Source: Lacticaseibacillus rhamnosus (GTDB lineage Bacteria > Bacillota > Bacilli > Lactobacillales > Lactobacillaceae). From it: DNA of 64,000 bases. Position numbers and translations under genes: made by a program. The notes beneath the pieces are model-generated. The model was not told the DNA's origin. It searched no databases and worked only from the letters and a program-made list of their open reading frames with translations. Every line of letters starts with the position of its first letter. Positions within the stretch are counted from its first letter, which is position 1. The stretch lies in assembly GCF_900636965.1 (NCBI RefSeq), contig NZ_LR134331.1:1488001-1552000 (forward strand), written 5' to 3'. Below, one piece after another: positions 25,602-35,337 of the stretch.

Positions 25602-28600
25602 CTATTTCCCTGTTGACTCTGCTACTAAATCCACAATCGTTCCTGTCCGTAACAAGACCAGATAACGATGGGTAACCGGCTCGGGTTGAAGTTGCGCCAG
25701 GGCCTGAGCGTATAAGTTCAGTTGGCCACGATAACGCGCGACTAACTTTGCCGGATCGGGCTCGTGATCGGTTTTGTAGTCAAACAACGTGACACCATCG
25801 GCCTCAGTCACATAACCGTCCATAATCCCGTGAACCAAAACATCCTCGCCGGGGTCATTTTGTAAAATCTCAAACAACTGATTGGCAGGCAACAACATGG
25901 AAAACGGCACTTCCCGTTGCACCTGTTGCGGCTTAGCTTGCAATAACTGCCCTAGATCGGTTGCAAAAAAGCGCACCAAAGCAGTTAGGTCAATCCGCTT
26001 GGCAACCTCTGCCGGCATGACCCCGGTGGTTATCAAGTGGTGGCGCAAGGCTTCTAGACTGTTCAGCGTAATCGGTTTGGTCAGGTCAACCAATTGGAGC
26101 AATAAATGCGTCGCCGTTCCAATCGCAGCGGCATTCCCACCACCGGAAGTTTCGGTCAAAAATGCTGGGGCACTTAAATCGTGTAGCGGCGGTTTTTGCC
26201 CTAAAAATCGGTCGGCACTTACAAGTTCCATCGTATCCGGATCGTCAAAAGCCCGCTTGATTTCCGAAACACTTTGAAAGCCTGCCGTTGTCGTGGCAGC
26301 TTGGAATGGATACTGTTTGGCAAACCATCCTGTCAGATCAATCGCAGGTGCATCTGTTTTGGCTGGCGTTTTGGTCGCCACTCCGACTTTAATTTGCGGA
26401 TGAGTCTCGATTGCAATGGAAAACTCGGTTGGATCAGCTATCAAGGCCGGTTTGACGGTGGTTTCAGTCAGTCCTTTGACTTGCGGATGACGAATGAGGG
26501 CCGGTCCGATCCAATCCAGATAATTCGTTGCCGCCCCGCGAATTTGCGGTGCAAGTGTGAGCTGTTCACCTTCCGCGGCTTTGGCCCACTTGGCGACCGT
26601 TTTGTCAGCCGAAGTTAATTGCTGCCCGCTCATGGTTGCGCCAACAACATAGAGGCGTTGCTGGGCACGCGTCAACGCCACATACAAAAGACGCATTTCT
26701 TCAGCCAATGTTTGATTTTGTCGAGCGGCTTTGGCGGCTTGGTATTGCGGTAACTCATATTCCACCCGGGTTTGCGGGTCGAGCCACTTAATACCGATCC
26801 CATTTTTAGTTAAAATTGCCGGTCCGCTTTGATCGCGACGGTTAAAGTGTTTGTTCGTTTGTAAGACAAAAACAACGGGGAACTCAAGCCCTTTACTCTT
26901 GTGAATCGTCATCAATTTGACGGCATCATTATCCGGATCAACCTGAGCCGGTGTGGCAAGGTCCTGATCCTGCTTTTGCATCAAGGTAATGAAATGAATG
27001 AAGGCAAACAAACCTTTAAAGCCGCCAGATTCATAAGTCCGAGCACGATCAACCAAGGCAAGTAAATTTGCCTGGCGTTGACTGCCGCCAGGGGTGCCGC
27101 CAACATAATCGAGAAAGCCGGTTTCCTGATAAATGGCCCACAGTAATGTCACTAGATCATTTTCCCGGGCCAGATCGCGAAAATGATTGAGTTGGTCCAA
27201 GAACGCGGCCAAAGTAGCGTGGGTGCGTTTAGCCAGCGGCGTTGTCGGTGTTCCGGTGAGAAAAGCGGTCACCGCGTCATAATAAGGTACTTGTTTGGCT
27301 GCCAATCGAATCAAGGCTAACTGATCAGCTGAGAGGCCGACAATCGGCGAGCGCAAAACCGCAACTAACGGAATATCTTGCTTAGGATTATCGATGATTT
27401 TGAGGAGTGCCAGCATCACCATCAATTCCGTCGTCTTGAAGAAATTCTTGGTATCAGCCACGAATAATGGTACGCCGGCTGCAGCAAATTGGGTTTGAAT
27501 GAGGCTGTTTTGGGTGGTTTGGCGTGTTAAAAGCGTAATATCACGATACCGGATACGCCGATATTGCTGGTTGGCGCGATCCCATAATTGTGCATGGGGG
27601 TCCGAAACTAACCGCTGGATCTCGGCAATGACCATTTGCGTTTGACCGGTCGCAACATCCAGCGGCTCGTCATCTTCATCGGTTGCAGACCAGTCCGAAG
27701 TCGCGTCGGTTTCGTCATCATCGTCCGAAGTCGCTTTGCTATACAGCATGACTTTGACCGCTGGGTGGCAATCGCCATAATCAAGCGCACCATACTTTAA
27801 CGCAGCATTGTCGTCATAAGCCAAATCGCCGACTTCAGGATCCATAATCTGGCTAAAAATAAGATTGGTGAACGCCAAAACATTTTTAGTCGAGCGAAAA
27901 TTTTCTGCCAAAATAATCCGTTCAGGTGCGGTGGGTGTTTCCGGATGATTGGCAAACGCCTGATATTTTTGAATGAATAACTGCGGGTCAGCTAAGCGAA
28001 ATCCATAGATACTTTGCTTCACATCCCCGACCATAAAGCGATCGCCGGGGTCGGTTGTGCTGACGGCTGCCAGTAACGCTTCTTGTAAGGGGCTAATGTC
28101 TTGATACTCGTCGACCATCACCTCATCGAAACTGGCGCGATAATTGTCAGCAATCGGTGCGCCGGTTTGGGGATCTTTTTGCTGCAGGATTCGCAGTGCG
28201 TTATGCGCAATATCGCTATAGTCTTGCACATGCCGAACCGCCTTTTCTGCGGTCAGCGCATCTAAAAAGGTTAAGGCCACCTCCGTCAGCATGGTCATCA
28301 TCGGTTGCACCGTGCGCAGTAAGTCGGTGATTTGCTCACTCGTTAAGGCAAAATCCGGTGCCAACTGATCCTGCCATATTTTTTTAGCGGCATCCCGCAG
28401 TTGTTTAGCCTCATTTTTGAGTGCTTTGTCGTCGTCATCAAGACCTTTGCTGGCGCGAGACCACGCCAAGAAGTCATGCTGAACTAAGGCGTCGCGAACC
28501 GCTTCATAGCTCGGCTCAGGGTTGTCTAATAAACTTTGTAACGGGTTCAAATCGGCCGTGATTTGTTGATGCCAGACTGGATTTGGCAAGCGGTTGGCCA

Positions 28601-29312
28601 GCTCATCCGCTTGCGTCAGCGTGGTAAATACTTGCATGAGTTTGCGCTTGGTTCGCGGCCAAATCTGGTGCGTGAAGGTCGCCGCCCAAGCTTCTGGTGC
28701 ATAAGGCTTTGCCAGTTGTTGCAAGTAAGCTTTAGGATCGGTTGTGGCAGCAGCTTGGCGCATTAACTCGAACATTAAATCCTGAAGGCCACTATCATCC
28801 CGATCGCCGCTAAAGTTAGCGGTCAATTGCTCGAATTCCGCCGCTTCGTCACCAGCATAAAATTGTTCGCGCAAATCGTTCCAAACCTGTTCTTGTAACA
28901 TATAGCGCTCAGTTTCATCAGTCAGTAATCGAAAGCCTGGATCTAAATCGATAACATAGTAATAAGTTTGGACGATTTGCAAGCTAAACGCATCCAACGT
29001 ACTGATTTTGGCTGCATTCACCATGGCAATCTGGTTGGCCAGATGGCGCCGATCCTCAGCATTTAACTCATGTCGCTTGGCGGTCAGTGTTTGCTTCAAG
29101 GCAGTCTGAATCTTAGTCCGCATTTCCGAAGTTGCCGCTCGCGTAAAAGTCACGATCAACATTCTGGTAATATCGGCGTGTTGTTTGAGAATCTTTTGAA
29201 TAATGCGTTCAACTAATACAGTGGTCTTGCCGCTGCCAGCCGAGGCTGATACCAACATATCATGGCCGTGATGGCTAATGGCAGCTTGTTGCGATGGGGT
29301 AAATTGCGTCAT
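25602..29312 (-). CDS. addA: ATP-dependent helicase/nuclease subunit A (AddA/RexA)
   Basis: The 1236-residue UvrD-like motor and nuclease subunit of the RecBCD-equivalent complex, which resects double-strand breaks up to a Chi-like site. Walker A is SASAGSGKTTVL (22-33), Walker B is MVDEYQDISPLQ, motif III is GDVKQSIYGFR, motif VI is LYVALTRAQQRLYV, and the C-terminal RecB-type nuclease motif is TLFDYKTDH near residue 1185. In lactic acid bacteria the gene is called rexA. Overlaps addB by 4 bp (ATGA), so the two subunits are made together. Confidence 0.97.
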   Translation of the reverse strand: MTQFTPSQQAAISHHGHDMLVSASAGSGKTTVLVERIIQKILKQHADITRMLIVTFTRAATSEMRTKIQTALKQTLTAKRHELNAEDRRHLANQIAMVNAAKISTLDAFSLQIVQTYYYVIDLDPGFRLLTDETERYMLQEQVWNDLREQFYAGDEAAEFEQLTANFSGDRDDSGLQDLMFELMRQAAATTDPKAYLQQLAKPYAPEAWAATFTHQIWPRTKRKLMQVFTTLTQADELANRLPNPVWHQQITADLNPLQSLLDNPEPSYEAVRDALVQHDFLAWSRASKGLDDDDKALKNEAKQLRDAAKKIWQDQLAPDFALTSEQITDLLRTVQPMMTMLTEVALTFLDALTAEKAVRHVQDYSDIAHNALRILQQKDPQTGAPIADNYRASFDEVMVDEYQDISPLQEALLAAVSTTDPGDRFMVGDVKQSIYGFRLADPQLFIQKYQAFANHPETPTAPERIILAENFRSTKNVLAFTNLIFSQIMDPEVGDLAYDDNAALKYGALDYGDCHPAVKVMLYSKATSDDDDETDATSDWSATDEDDEPLDVATGQTQMVIAEIQRLVSDPHAQLWDRANQQYRRIRYRDITLLTRQTTQNSLIQTQFAAAGVPLFVADTKNFFKTTELMVMLALLKIIDNPKQDIPLVAVLRSPIVGLSADQLALIRLAAKQVPYYDAVTAFLTGTPTTPLAKRTHATLAAFLDQLNHFRDLARENDLVTLLWAIYQETGFLDYVGGTPGGSQRQANLLALVDRARTYESGGFKGLFAFIHFITLMQKQDQDLATPAQVDPDNDAVKLMTIHKSKGLEFPVVFVLQTNKHFNRRDQSGPAILTKNGIGIKWLDPQTRVEYELPQYQAAKAARQNQTLAEEMRLLYVALTRAQQRLYVVGATMSGQQLTSADKTVAKWAKAAEGEQLTLAPQIRGAATNYLDWIGPALIRHPQVKGLTETTVKPALIADPTEFSIAIETHPQIKVGVATKTPAKTDAPAIDLTGWFAKQYPFQAATTTAGFQSVSEIKRAFDDPDTMELVSADRFLGQKPPLHDLSAPAFLTETSGGGNAAAIGTATHLLLQLVDLTKPITLNSLEALRHHLITTGVMPAEVAKRIDLTALVRFFATDLGQLLQAKPQQVQREVPFSMLLPANQLFEILQNDPGEDVLVHGIMDGYVTEADGVTLFDYKTDHEPDPAKLVARYRGQLNLYAQALAQLQPEPVTHRYLVLLRTGTIVDLVAESTGK

Positions 29313-32300
29313 GACTGTGGATGCTCCTTTTCAGAATGCGGTATTTGTGTCGGGTCAGCGGTAAGGCGTCCGATCACGTCTTTACGCTTTAACTTAGGGA
29401 CGTGATGGTAATGATCAAAACCGGTTGCAGGGTCAAACAGCATAATACTTTGATAGTCGCTGCGACTGACAATCGTGGAAGACTGGCCATATTGGAAAGG
29501 CTCAAGTGCAATATCCCCAGCGAGAATTTGCGTGGCTGCATCGATAATCAGCGCCTGATTGTGAGCCAAATAAGCCCGCAACGCCTCGGGAGTCAGGACG
29601 TTTGACTGATTTTGATTGAAACTGCCATCTTTTTTAAAGCCAAGCGGTGCAATCTCACTACGACCGCCACTTTCCGGTGAAATGGTACGATCCACGGCCG
29701 CCAGCTCATCTCCGTGTTCGGCGACTAAGAACCCCAGATACTTGAAGGCTTTGAGTCGCTCAAGTGCCGGTTCCAATTCAGGCGTGTATTTGAGTTTAGG
29801 ATCCTGCAAGTGAAAATACAGCGCCCCCGCCGGAACAAACGGTGGCTCTGCTGTCACGTTGGTCATTGCTTCAATGTAAGTCAGCATTTGCAAGGCAATG
29901 CCATAATAAGCGTCACTATCATCGAAGCGGCGTTGCCCACTTTTATAATCGACAATAATAAAACGCCGGGCATCAGGTTCGCGATAAATATCAAGCCGAT
30001 CGATTTTACCGTGAACATTGACGCGACCCCCATGCGGCAACGGCCATGATAAGCCTGGCAGTCCCTTGGTATCGCCAATCCGGCCAAACTGCAGCTCGGT
30101 GCGCACCGGGCGGAAGCCGCTGCGTTGCTGTTGCTGGCGCATGTTGAGCAAAACCTGAATGAGCAGTCGACTTAAGCGCTTGGTCAAATAAGTCATGCGA
30201 TACGTACTGCCGAGGATTTCATACCCCGGCTGTTTGGCAATCTCGGCAACCATTGGCGGTACGGCAGCCATGATCGCCGCGGGTTCAACATCGGCCAAGT
30301 TTTGTTGTTGATCACGCAATTGCGTTAAATACCGATCAAGTACAGCATGAAAAAGACTACCGGTGTCGGCTGGTGAAAGCTCAAATTCCGGTCGCGGTTG
30401 GAGCAGCAAACCATATTTAAGGAAATATTCGAAATGATTAAGATAATACGTCTCCAATCGCGACACGGAAACATTCATATCGCGGCCATAGAGTTGCACC
30501 GCCAGCTGTGGATCAAGGCGGCCAGGATCATTTTGATACGTCAAACTTCCGGCAAGGCGTTGGGCCAGGTTGGCTAAATCGGTTTGTTTCAATGCGCTTA
30601 ACACACTTTGCCAAGCCAGACTCAGGGGTTGTTTTTGCTGTTGGGCATCACCGGCAGCCCGAATGAAGTCGCTTAACATTGCCCGCGGGCTGCCAAGGAC
30701 AGATTTGACCGTTGTCGCGAGTGTTACCGGCGCCCAGGTTTCGGGCACGAGATGAAGCGCCCGTTTCAGTTGCTGAAAATAAGGTGACGCCTGATTTTCA
30801 CTATTTTCTTGCGGGTTTTGCATGGGGTAACTTAGCGTCAACGTCTCGCTGGCGGCCATGAAGCCCAAATAGTTGATAAACGGATCACCTAAAGTTGTTG
30901 TTGGACCTTGCTCGGGTAAAAAGCGGTCATCCGGCAACTGTGCAGCTAATAATTGGCGCTCTTCACTGTTTAAAACGCCGTCATCATTGGGAACATCCGG
31001 CATGGCGGTGCTGGTGGCCCCGATAACAAAAACATGTTTTGCTTTGGCTAATCGGACTAACCCGGTTTCTGAAATCACAACCGCGTCAAGTGTGGCCGGA
31101 ATCTGTGTGTAAGTCGCACTGGCAAAGCCGGCAGCAAGCAACTCATGAAATTGCTCGCGATTAAACTTAGCGTTGCCCAAAATGGTAACGTAATCATCCA
31201 GCAAAGCGGTAAATGTGGTCCATGCTTGTTCGTGCGCTCGACTGCGAGCAAGCTCACCGGCTGCACTTGCTGCTTCTCGCCACGCGTTCAACTGGTCCAC
31301 TACCCCAATTTTCGTTAACCAGTGGTACAAACTTCGCGCAGCCTCAAGTCCGGTTTTAGCTGCCTGCCATTGTTTGAGTAAGGCCGGCACAGTTTGAGCC
31401 ACCAGCGTTTTTATGGCATTGATTTGAGCGGTTTTATCGGCTTCAGGATCCATTTCTGTCTCATCAGCAGCGGGATTACGCTGAAAATACCGCCATGGTT
31501 CTGTCTGTGTCCAGCGTCTTTTACCTGCAATCCCTGTTCGAACCAAATGATTGTCGAGGGTATCGACGGCATCACGAAAATCTGCCACCGCCATCCCCTG
31601 AGGCAACAAAAGCTCAGTATGCAACAAGCGCATGATGTCTTGATACTGATAGTCATGATCCTGGATGGCAAATAGGCTTTCGATTAACACCACCAAGGGA
31701 TGATCCTTCATCGGCCGCTGCAAGTCGGTAAATTGTGGAATCTGAAATTCAGCAAAAATAGCCGGAATGATCGTTGCGTACGGATCTAATCGCCGAGCAA
31801 TAATCACAAAATCCCGATAACGTGCTCCGTTGCGAACCGCTTGATAGATAGATTGGGCCACATGCCGCAATTCCTGATAGGGATCAGTCGCAGTGGCTAA
31901 ATGCACATGATCGGCAACATTTGCGGTTGGCGCCGGCTGCGGTTCGATATTGGTATTAGCCTGCCACCAACTCGCCACCTGTCGCATGCCCAAGCTTAAG
32001 TGCCGTGGCTGAGCAAACCGATCCAACCGAATTGGAATTCGCATCGTTTTGGCTTTTTGATACAAACGATGATAAAGCCGACCAGCAGGTAAAAAGAGAT
32101 TAGGAGCCACAGGCGGTGCAGTTGGATAAGGCCGATCCAACACGAGGCCGATCGTCACTTCTGCGGCGGTTTCCAGCATCGTTTCCACCAGTGCTGACTC
32201 TGAAGCAGAAAATACGTTAAAATGGTTGAGATAGATAAACGTGTGGGTGAGATCATGGGTACGCATGGCTTGCTGCAGCCCACTTAGCAGACTGGCGGTT

Positions 32301-32848
32301 GTCGCATAAGGACCGATTTCTGCTTCATATTGATCAAGAATAATGCCTAAATCACGCAACTTAGCCCGGTGCCGATCGCCTGGTGTCAGAGCCGCAACGG
32401 TATTGGCTAAGTCTTCGGCGGTAATCCGGCCAATCATGAGTTCACTCAATTGGCCAGCAAGCTGTGTGACAAACCCAGTGTGCTGAGCTTCTCCGGCATA
32501 AATGGTTAAGTCCGCTTGCCGTTCTGCAAGAATTTTGGCAACCAGCATCGTATTGCTAGCTTGATCCAGCCGTGGTTGCTGATAAAGCGGCGTGTTCTTC
32601 AAATAAAACCAGGCCAGCCGGGAAAAGGATAAGACCTGAACGCGACTTTGCACGTAAGTCTCCGAGTTCCCCTGTTGCAATTGGCGCAAGCGTTTGAGAA
32701 GATCAATTTCTGCTTCAAATTTAATATGGTTCGGTACCAGTAAAAAAATCCGGTTTTGGGAATCAGCGGTAAGCTTTTCATGAATCATAGCCGCCATGGT
32801 TTGGGTATGATCCGTCGTTGCATCACCGAGAATAAACTGCAACCCCAT
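29309..32848 (-). CDS. addB: ATP-dependent helicase/nuclease subunit B (AddB/RexB)
   Basis: The 1179-residue partner of AddA. It has an inactive helicase-like N-terminal region and a C-terminal RecB nuclease (FIIVDYKSGQRRF near residue 1000). Start: ATG 32848 with TAGGAGG 8 bases upstream; the reading frame stays open to 33076 through repeat cluster C, but those codons are repeat sequence and lack a ribosome site. The four cysteines that hold the 4Fe-4S cluster in Bacillus AddB are missing: the upstream site reads SVSRLETYYLNHFEYFL and the C-terminal site STIVSRSDYQSIMLFDP, and I find no cysteine in the protein. Cluster loss is therefore complete rather than partial. Confidence 0.95.
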   Translation of the reverse strand: MGLQFILGDATTDHTQTMAAMIHEKLTADSQNRIFLLVPNHIKFEAEIDLLKRLRQLQQGNSETYVQSRVQVLSFSRLAWFYLKNTPLYQQPRLDQASNTMLVAKILAERQADLTIYAGEAQHTGFVTQLAGQLSELMIGRITAEDLANTVAALTPGDRHRAKLRDLGIILDQYEAEIGPYATTASLLSGLQQAMRTHDLTHTFIYLNHFNVFSASESALVETMLETAAEVTIGLVLDRPYPTAPPVAPNLFLPAGRLYHRLYQKAKTMRIPIRLDRFAQPRHLSLGMRQVASWWQANTNIEPQPAPTANVADHVHLATATDPYQELRHVAQSIYQAVRNGARYRDFVIIARRLDPYATIIPAIFAEFQIPQFTDLQRPMKDHPLVVLIESLFAIQDHDYQYQDIMRLLHTELLLPQGMAVADFRDAVDTLDNHLVRTGIAGKRRWTQTEPWRYFQRNPAADETEMDPEADKTAQINAIKTLVAQTVPALLKQWQAAKTGLEAARSLYHWLTKIGVVDQLNAWREAASAAGELARSRAHEQAWTTFTALLDDYVTILGNAKFNREQFHELLAAGFASATYTQIPATLDAVVISETGLVRLAKAKHVFVIGATSTAMPDVPNDDGVLNSEERQLLAAQLPDDRFLPEQGPTTTLGDPFINYLGFMAASETLTLSYPMQNPQENSENQASPYFQQLKRALHLVPETWAPVTLATTVKSVLGSPRAMLSDFIRAAGDAQQQKQPLSLAWQSVLSALKQTDLANLAQRLAGSLTYQNDPGRLDPQLAVQLYGRDMNVSVSRLETYYLNHFEYFLKYGLLLQPRPEFELSPADTGSLFHAVLDRYLTQLRDQQQNLADVEPAAIMAAVPPMVAEIAKQPGYEILGSTYRMTYLTKRLSRLLIQVLLNMRQQQQRSGFRPVRTELQFGRIGDTKGLPGLSWPLPHGGRVNVHGKIDRLDIYREPDARRFIIVDYKSGQRRFDDSDAYYGIALQMLTYIEAMTNVTAEPPFVPAGALYFHLQDPKLKYTPELEPALERLKAFKYLGFLVAEHGDELAAVDRTISPESGGRSEIAPLGFKKDGSFNQNQSNVLTPEALRAYLAHNQALIIDAATQILAGDIALEPFQYGQSSTIVSRSDYQSIMLFDPATGFDHYHHVPKLKRKDVIGRLTADPTQIPHSEKEHPQS

Positions 32849-32870
32849 GTGAAAACCTCCTAAGGAAAGT

Positions 32871-33142
32871 GAGCGTGAGCCGGCGCGGTTAGAAGTCGGA
32901 GTGTAAGCGGCCTCAGACGTGATGGCCCGGATTTGGCCATTGCGGCTGAGGTCCTTACACGCAGACTTCTGCGCCGGGGAGCGCGTTATAGAAAAGTGAG
33001 CGCGAGCCGGCGCGGTTAGGGATCGGAGTATAAGCGGCCTTGGGCGTGATGGCCGGGCTTTGGCCATTGCGACCAAGGTCCTTGTACGCAGATCCCTGCG
33101 CTGGGGAACGCGTTATAGAGTGAGCGCGAACCAGCCCGGTTA
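32871..33142. repeat. Long-palindrome repeat family, cluster C (two full copies, one partial)
   Basis: Full copies at 32871-32989 and 32998-33116 and an outer-arm fragment at 33121-33142, head to tail. Arms pair as AGAAGTC with GACTTCT in copy 1 and as AGGGATC with GATCCCT in copy 2; inner arms are CTCAG with CTGAG and CTTGG with CCAAG. The cluster sits 22 bp in front of addB and about 250 bp before the divergent mvk. The remaining 33143-33389 must hold the mvk promoter; nothing else was recognised there. Confidence 0.88.
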
Positions 33143-33389
33143 AAACCTACCCCAACCCGCATGTTGCGATGTGAGAAAACCACTAGCACAGCAGCCCCAG
33201 TACAAAGACGACCTTAATTTTAATCGTCATTCTCTTAAACCGCCTACTTAAAGGCTACCGCACCAACAAAAACAGTCTCACTATTTAAATACGTGTGCCT
33301 GATGACTTATGCTTTAGTCTAGCATAACTAAGTAGTGTCCGATCAGGGTTTGCGCTATCATAAGTAAAGAATATTAACGAGGTGTTTAT

Positions 33390-34325
33390 ATGAAAATCGG
33401 GACGGGGAAAAGTTACGCAAAAATTATTCTCATTGGCGAGCACGCCGTTGTTTATGGGGAACCGGCCATCGCTTTGCCAGTCAAAAGTATTCGATTATTA
33501 GCTAAAGTCGAGCCAATACCTGATGGCCGGCAGGAAGTCACGTCCGCCTTTTTTACCGGCGATTTGAATGCGGGTCAGTTAACCAATTTTGCCGGCATTG
33601 CCATGCTCATTCGCCAGCTGCTCGTGTTCTTCAATGCTGCTGATCAAGGCTTTCATCTGACCATTACCAGTGCTTTGCCATCAGAACGGGGCATGGGATC
33701 ATCCGCAGCGACTGCAGTAGCCGTTGTGCGCGCCTTTTACGATGCGTTTCAAACGTCGCTCAGCCATTCGGTTTTGCTAAACTGGGCCGGGATCTCGGAA
33801 AAAGCTTTGCACGGCAACCCCAGCGGCTTGGATGCGGCTACGGCTAGCGCTGAAAAGCCGCAGTGGTTTGTCCGCGGCAAGTCGTTACGATCCATCATGA
33901 TGCCGCGCAATGGCGTTTTACTGATTGCCGACACTGGGATCGCCGGTCAGACGAAGATTGCGGTTGATCAAGTGGCTCAGAAATTAAAAAAGGACCCGAA
34001 AACGTATCAGCCACTGATCACCGACATTGGTGATGCGGTGCGTCAGGCGGCTTTGGCACTGGCACAAGATGACATTATCACCCTAGGACAACTCTTAAAT
34101 CGAGATCAAGCGGACTTGGCGGCTCTTGGCGTTAGCAGTCCCGAGCTTGATCGACTGATTAATGTTGCCCTTGATAACGGCGCATATGGGGCGAAACTGA
34201 CCGGTTCCGGCATGGGCGGCTGCATGATTGCCCTTGCCGCCGCGGATCAGGCGCCGACAATTATCCAGGCACTAAAGGCAGCCAATGCCGTTAAAGTCTG
34301 GGAATACCACTTTGAAACGAAATGA
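33390..34325 (+). CDS. mvk: Mevalonate kinase
   Basis: A 311-residue GHMP kinase that makes 5-phosphomevalonate in the isoprenoid pathway. The signatures are KIILIGEHAVVYGEPAIALP (residues 11-30), the ATP loop LPSERGMGSSAATAVAVVRA (about 95-114) and the C-terminal KLTGSGMGGCMIAL motif. Length is normal. ATG 33390 has a GAGGTG site. First gene of mvk-mvaD-fni. The mvaD start follows after 7 bp. Confidence 0.96.
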   Translation: MKIGTGKSYAKIILIGEHAVVYGEPAIALPVKSIRLLAKVEPIPDGRQEVTSAFFTGDLNAGQLTNFAGIAMLIRQLLVFFNAADQGFHLTITSALPSERGMGSSAATAVAVVRAFYDAFQTSLSHSVLLNWAGISEKALHGNPSGLDAATASAEKPQWFVRGKSLRSIMMPRNGVLLIADTGIAGQTKIAVDQVAQKLKKDPKTYQPLITDIGDAVRQAALALAQDDIITLGQLLNRDQADLAALGVSSPELDRLINVALDNGAYGAKLTGSGMGGCMIALAAADQAPTIIQALKAANAVKVWEYHFETK

Positions 34326-34332
34326 GGCTGCT

Positions 34333-35337
34333 ATGACAACTTATGCACGTGCGCACACTAACATTGCATTGATCAAATATTGGGGCAAAGCAAATAAGCA
34401 ACTGATGCTGCCGGCAACCAGCAGTATTTCGCTTACCTTGAATGACTTTTACACGGACACGGCGGTAACTTTTGACCCTGCACTCGATCAGGATCAATTC
34501 ACGTTAAATCACCAAATGCAGTCGCCTACTGCTGTCAGCCGCTTTTTGGATCATGTTCGGCACCTGGCCCAAATTGATACACGCGCTCGGGTCAACTCGT
34601 TGAATCATGTACCGACTGCTGCCGGTTTGGCCAGTTCGGCTTCTGCGTTTGCGGCACTGGCACTGGCTACAAGTCGCGCGGCTGGCCTAAATTTAACCCC
34701 TACCGCTTTGTCACGGTTGGCACGTCGCGGCTCAGGGTCGGCCACCCGTTCAATCTTTGGCGGAGCGGTAATTTGGCACCGTGGCAGCGATGATCAATCC
34801 TCGTTTGCCGAACCCTTAACCATTCAGCCAACTCTGCCGCTGCGGATGTTGGTCGTCACGGTTTCCGATCAGAAAAAGGCAGTCAGCTCCCGCACCGGCA
34901 TGGCCAACACGGTTGCGACCAGCCCTTATTACCAGGCATGGGTACAATCGAATGAAGCGTTAATTTCACCTATGATCACGGCATTGGCCGAAAATGATCT
35001 GACGACGATTGGTGCACTCACCGAATTATCGAGTATGCGCATGCACGCTGCCATTATGGCTGAGGAGCCGCCGTTCACCTACTTTTTGCCGGAAACTTTA
35101 CGCGCCTGGCAATTGGTGCAAGAACAACGGGCACTCGGCATTCCGGCGTTTGCCACGATGGATGCCGGACCCAACGTCAAGATCCTCACAACCGCACCGT
35201 ACGTGGATGTTCTCATGACCGCCTTGCAGCCTGTTTTTGGCGACCGGATTTTGAGCACCCGCCTCGGCCCGGACGCGCAAGTGATTACAAAGGAGCAATT
35301 TAATGACACAGAGTCAGCAATCACATCGCAAGGATGA
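34333..35337 (+). CDS. mvaD: Diphosphomevalonate decarboxylase
   Basis: A 334-residue GHMP-fold enzyme making isopentenyl diphosphate from mevalonate diphosphate. Seen: the N-terminal AHTNIALIKYWGKANKQLML, the phosphate loop AGLASSASAFAALALA (about 97-112), SRRGSGSATRS-like RRGSGSATRSIFGG with the serine/Arg binding residues, and FATMDAGPNVKIL with the catalytic aspartate near 275. ATG 34333 is used; an in-frame earlier start inside mvk is not needed. The last 11 or so codons overlap the start of fni by 35 bp, and the protein tail there (NDTESAITSQG) looks unlike a family end. Confidence 0.96.
   Translation: MTTYARAHTNIALIKYWGKANKQLMLPATSSISLTLNDFYTDTAVTFDPALDQDQFTLNHQMQSPTAVSRFLDHVRHLAQIDTRARVNSLNHVPTAAGLASSASAFAALALATSRAAGLNLTPTALSRLARRGSGSATRSIFGGAVIWHRGSDDQSSFAEPLTIQPTLPLRMLVVTVSDQKKAVSSRTGMANTVATSPYYQAWVQSNEALISPMITALAENDLTTIGALTELSSMRMHAAIMAEEPPFTYFLPETLRAWQLVQEQRALGIPAFATMDAGPNVKILTTAPYVDVLMTALQPVFGDRILSTRLGPDAQVITKEQFNDTESAITSQG

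Noticed and set aside
32849-33076. N-terminal extension of addB
   Set aside because: The codons are palindromic repeat sequence, there is no ribosome site, and ATG 32848 has TAGGAGG at the right distance and matches the family start.
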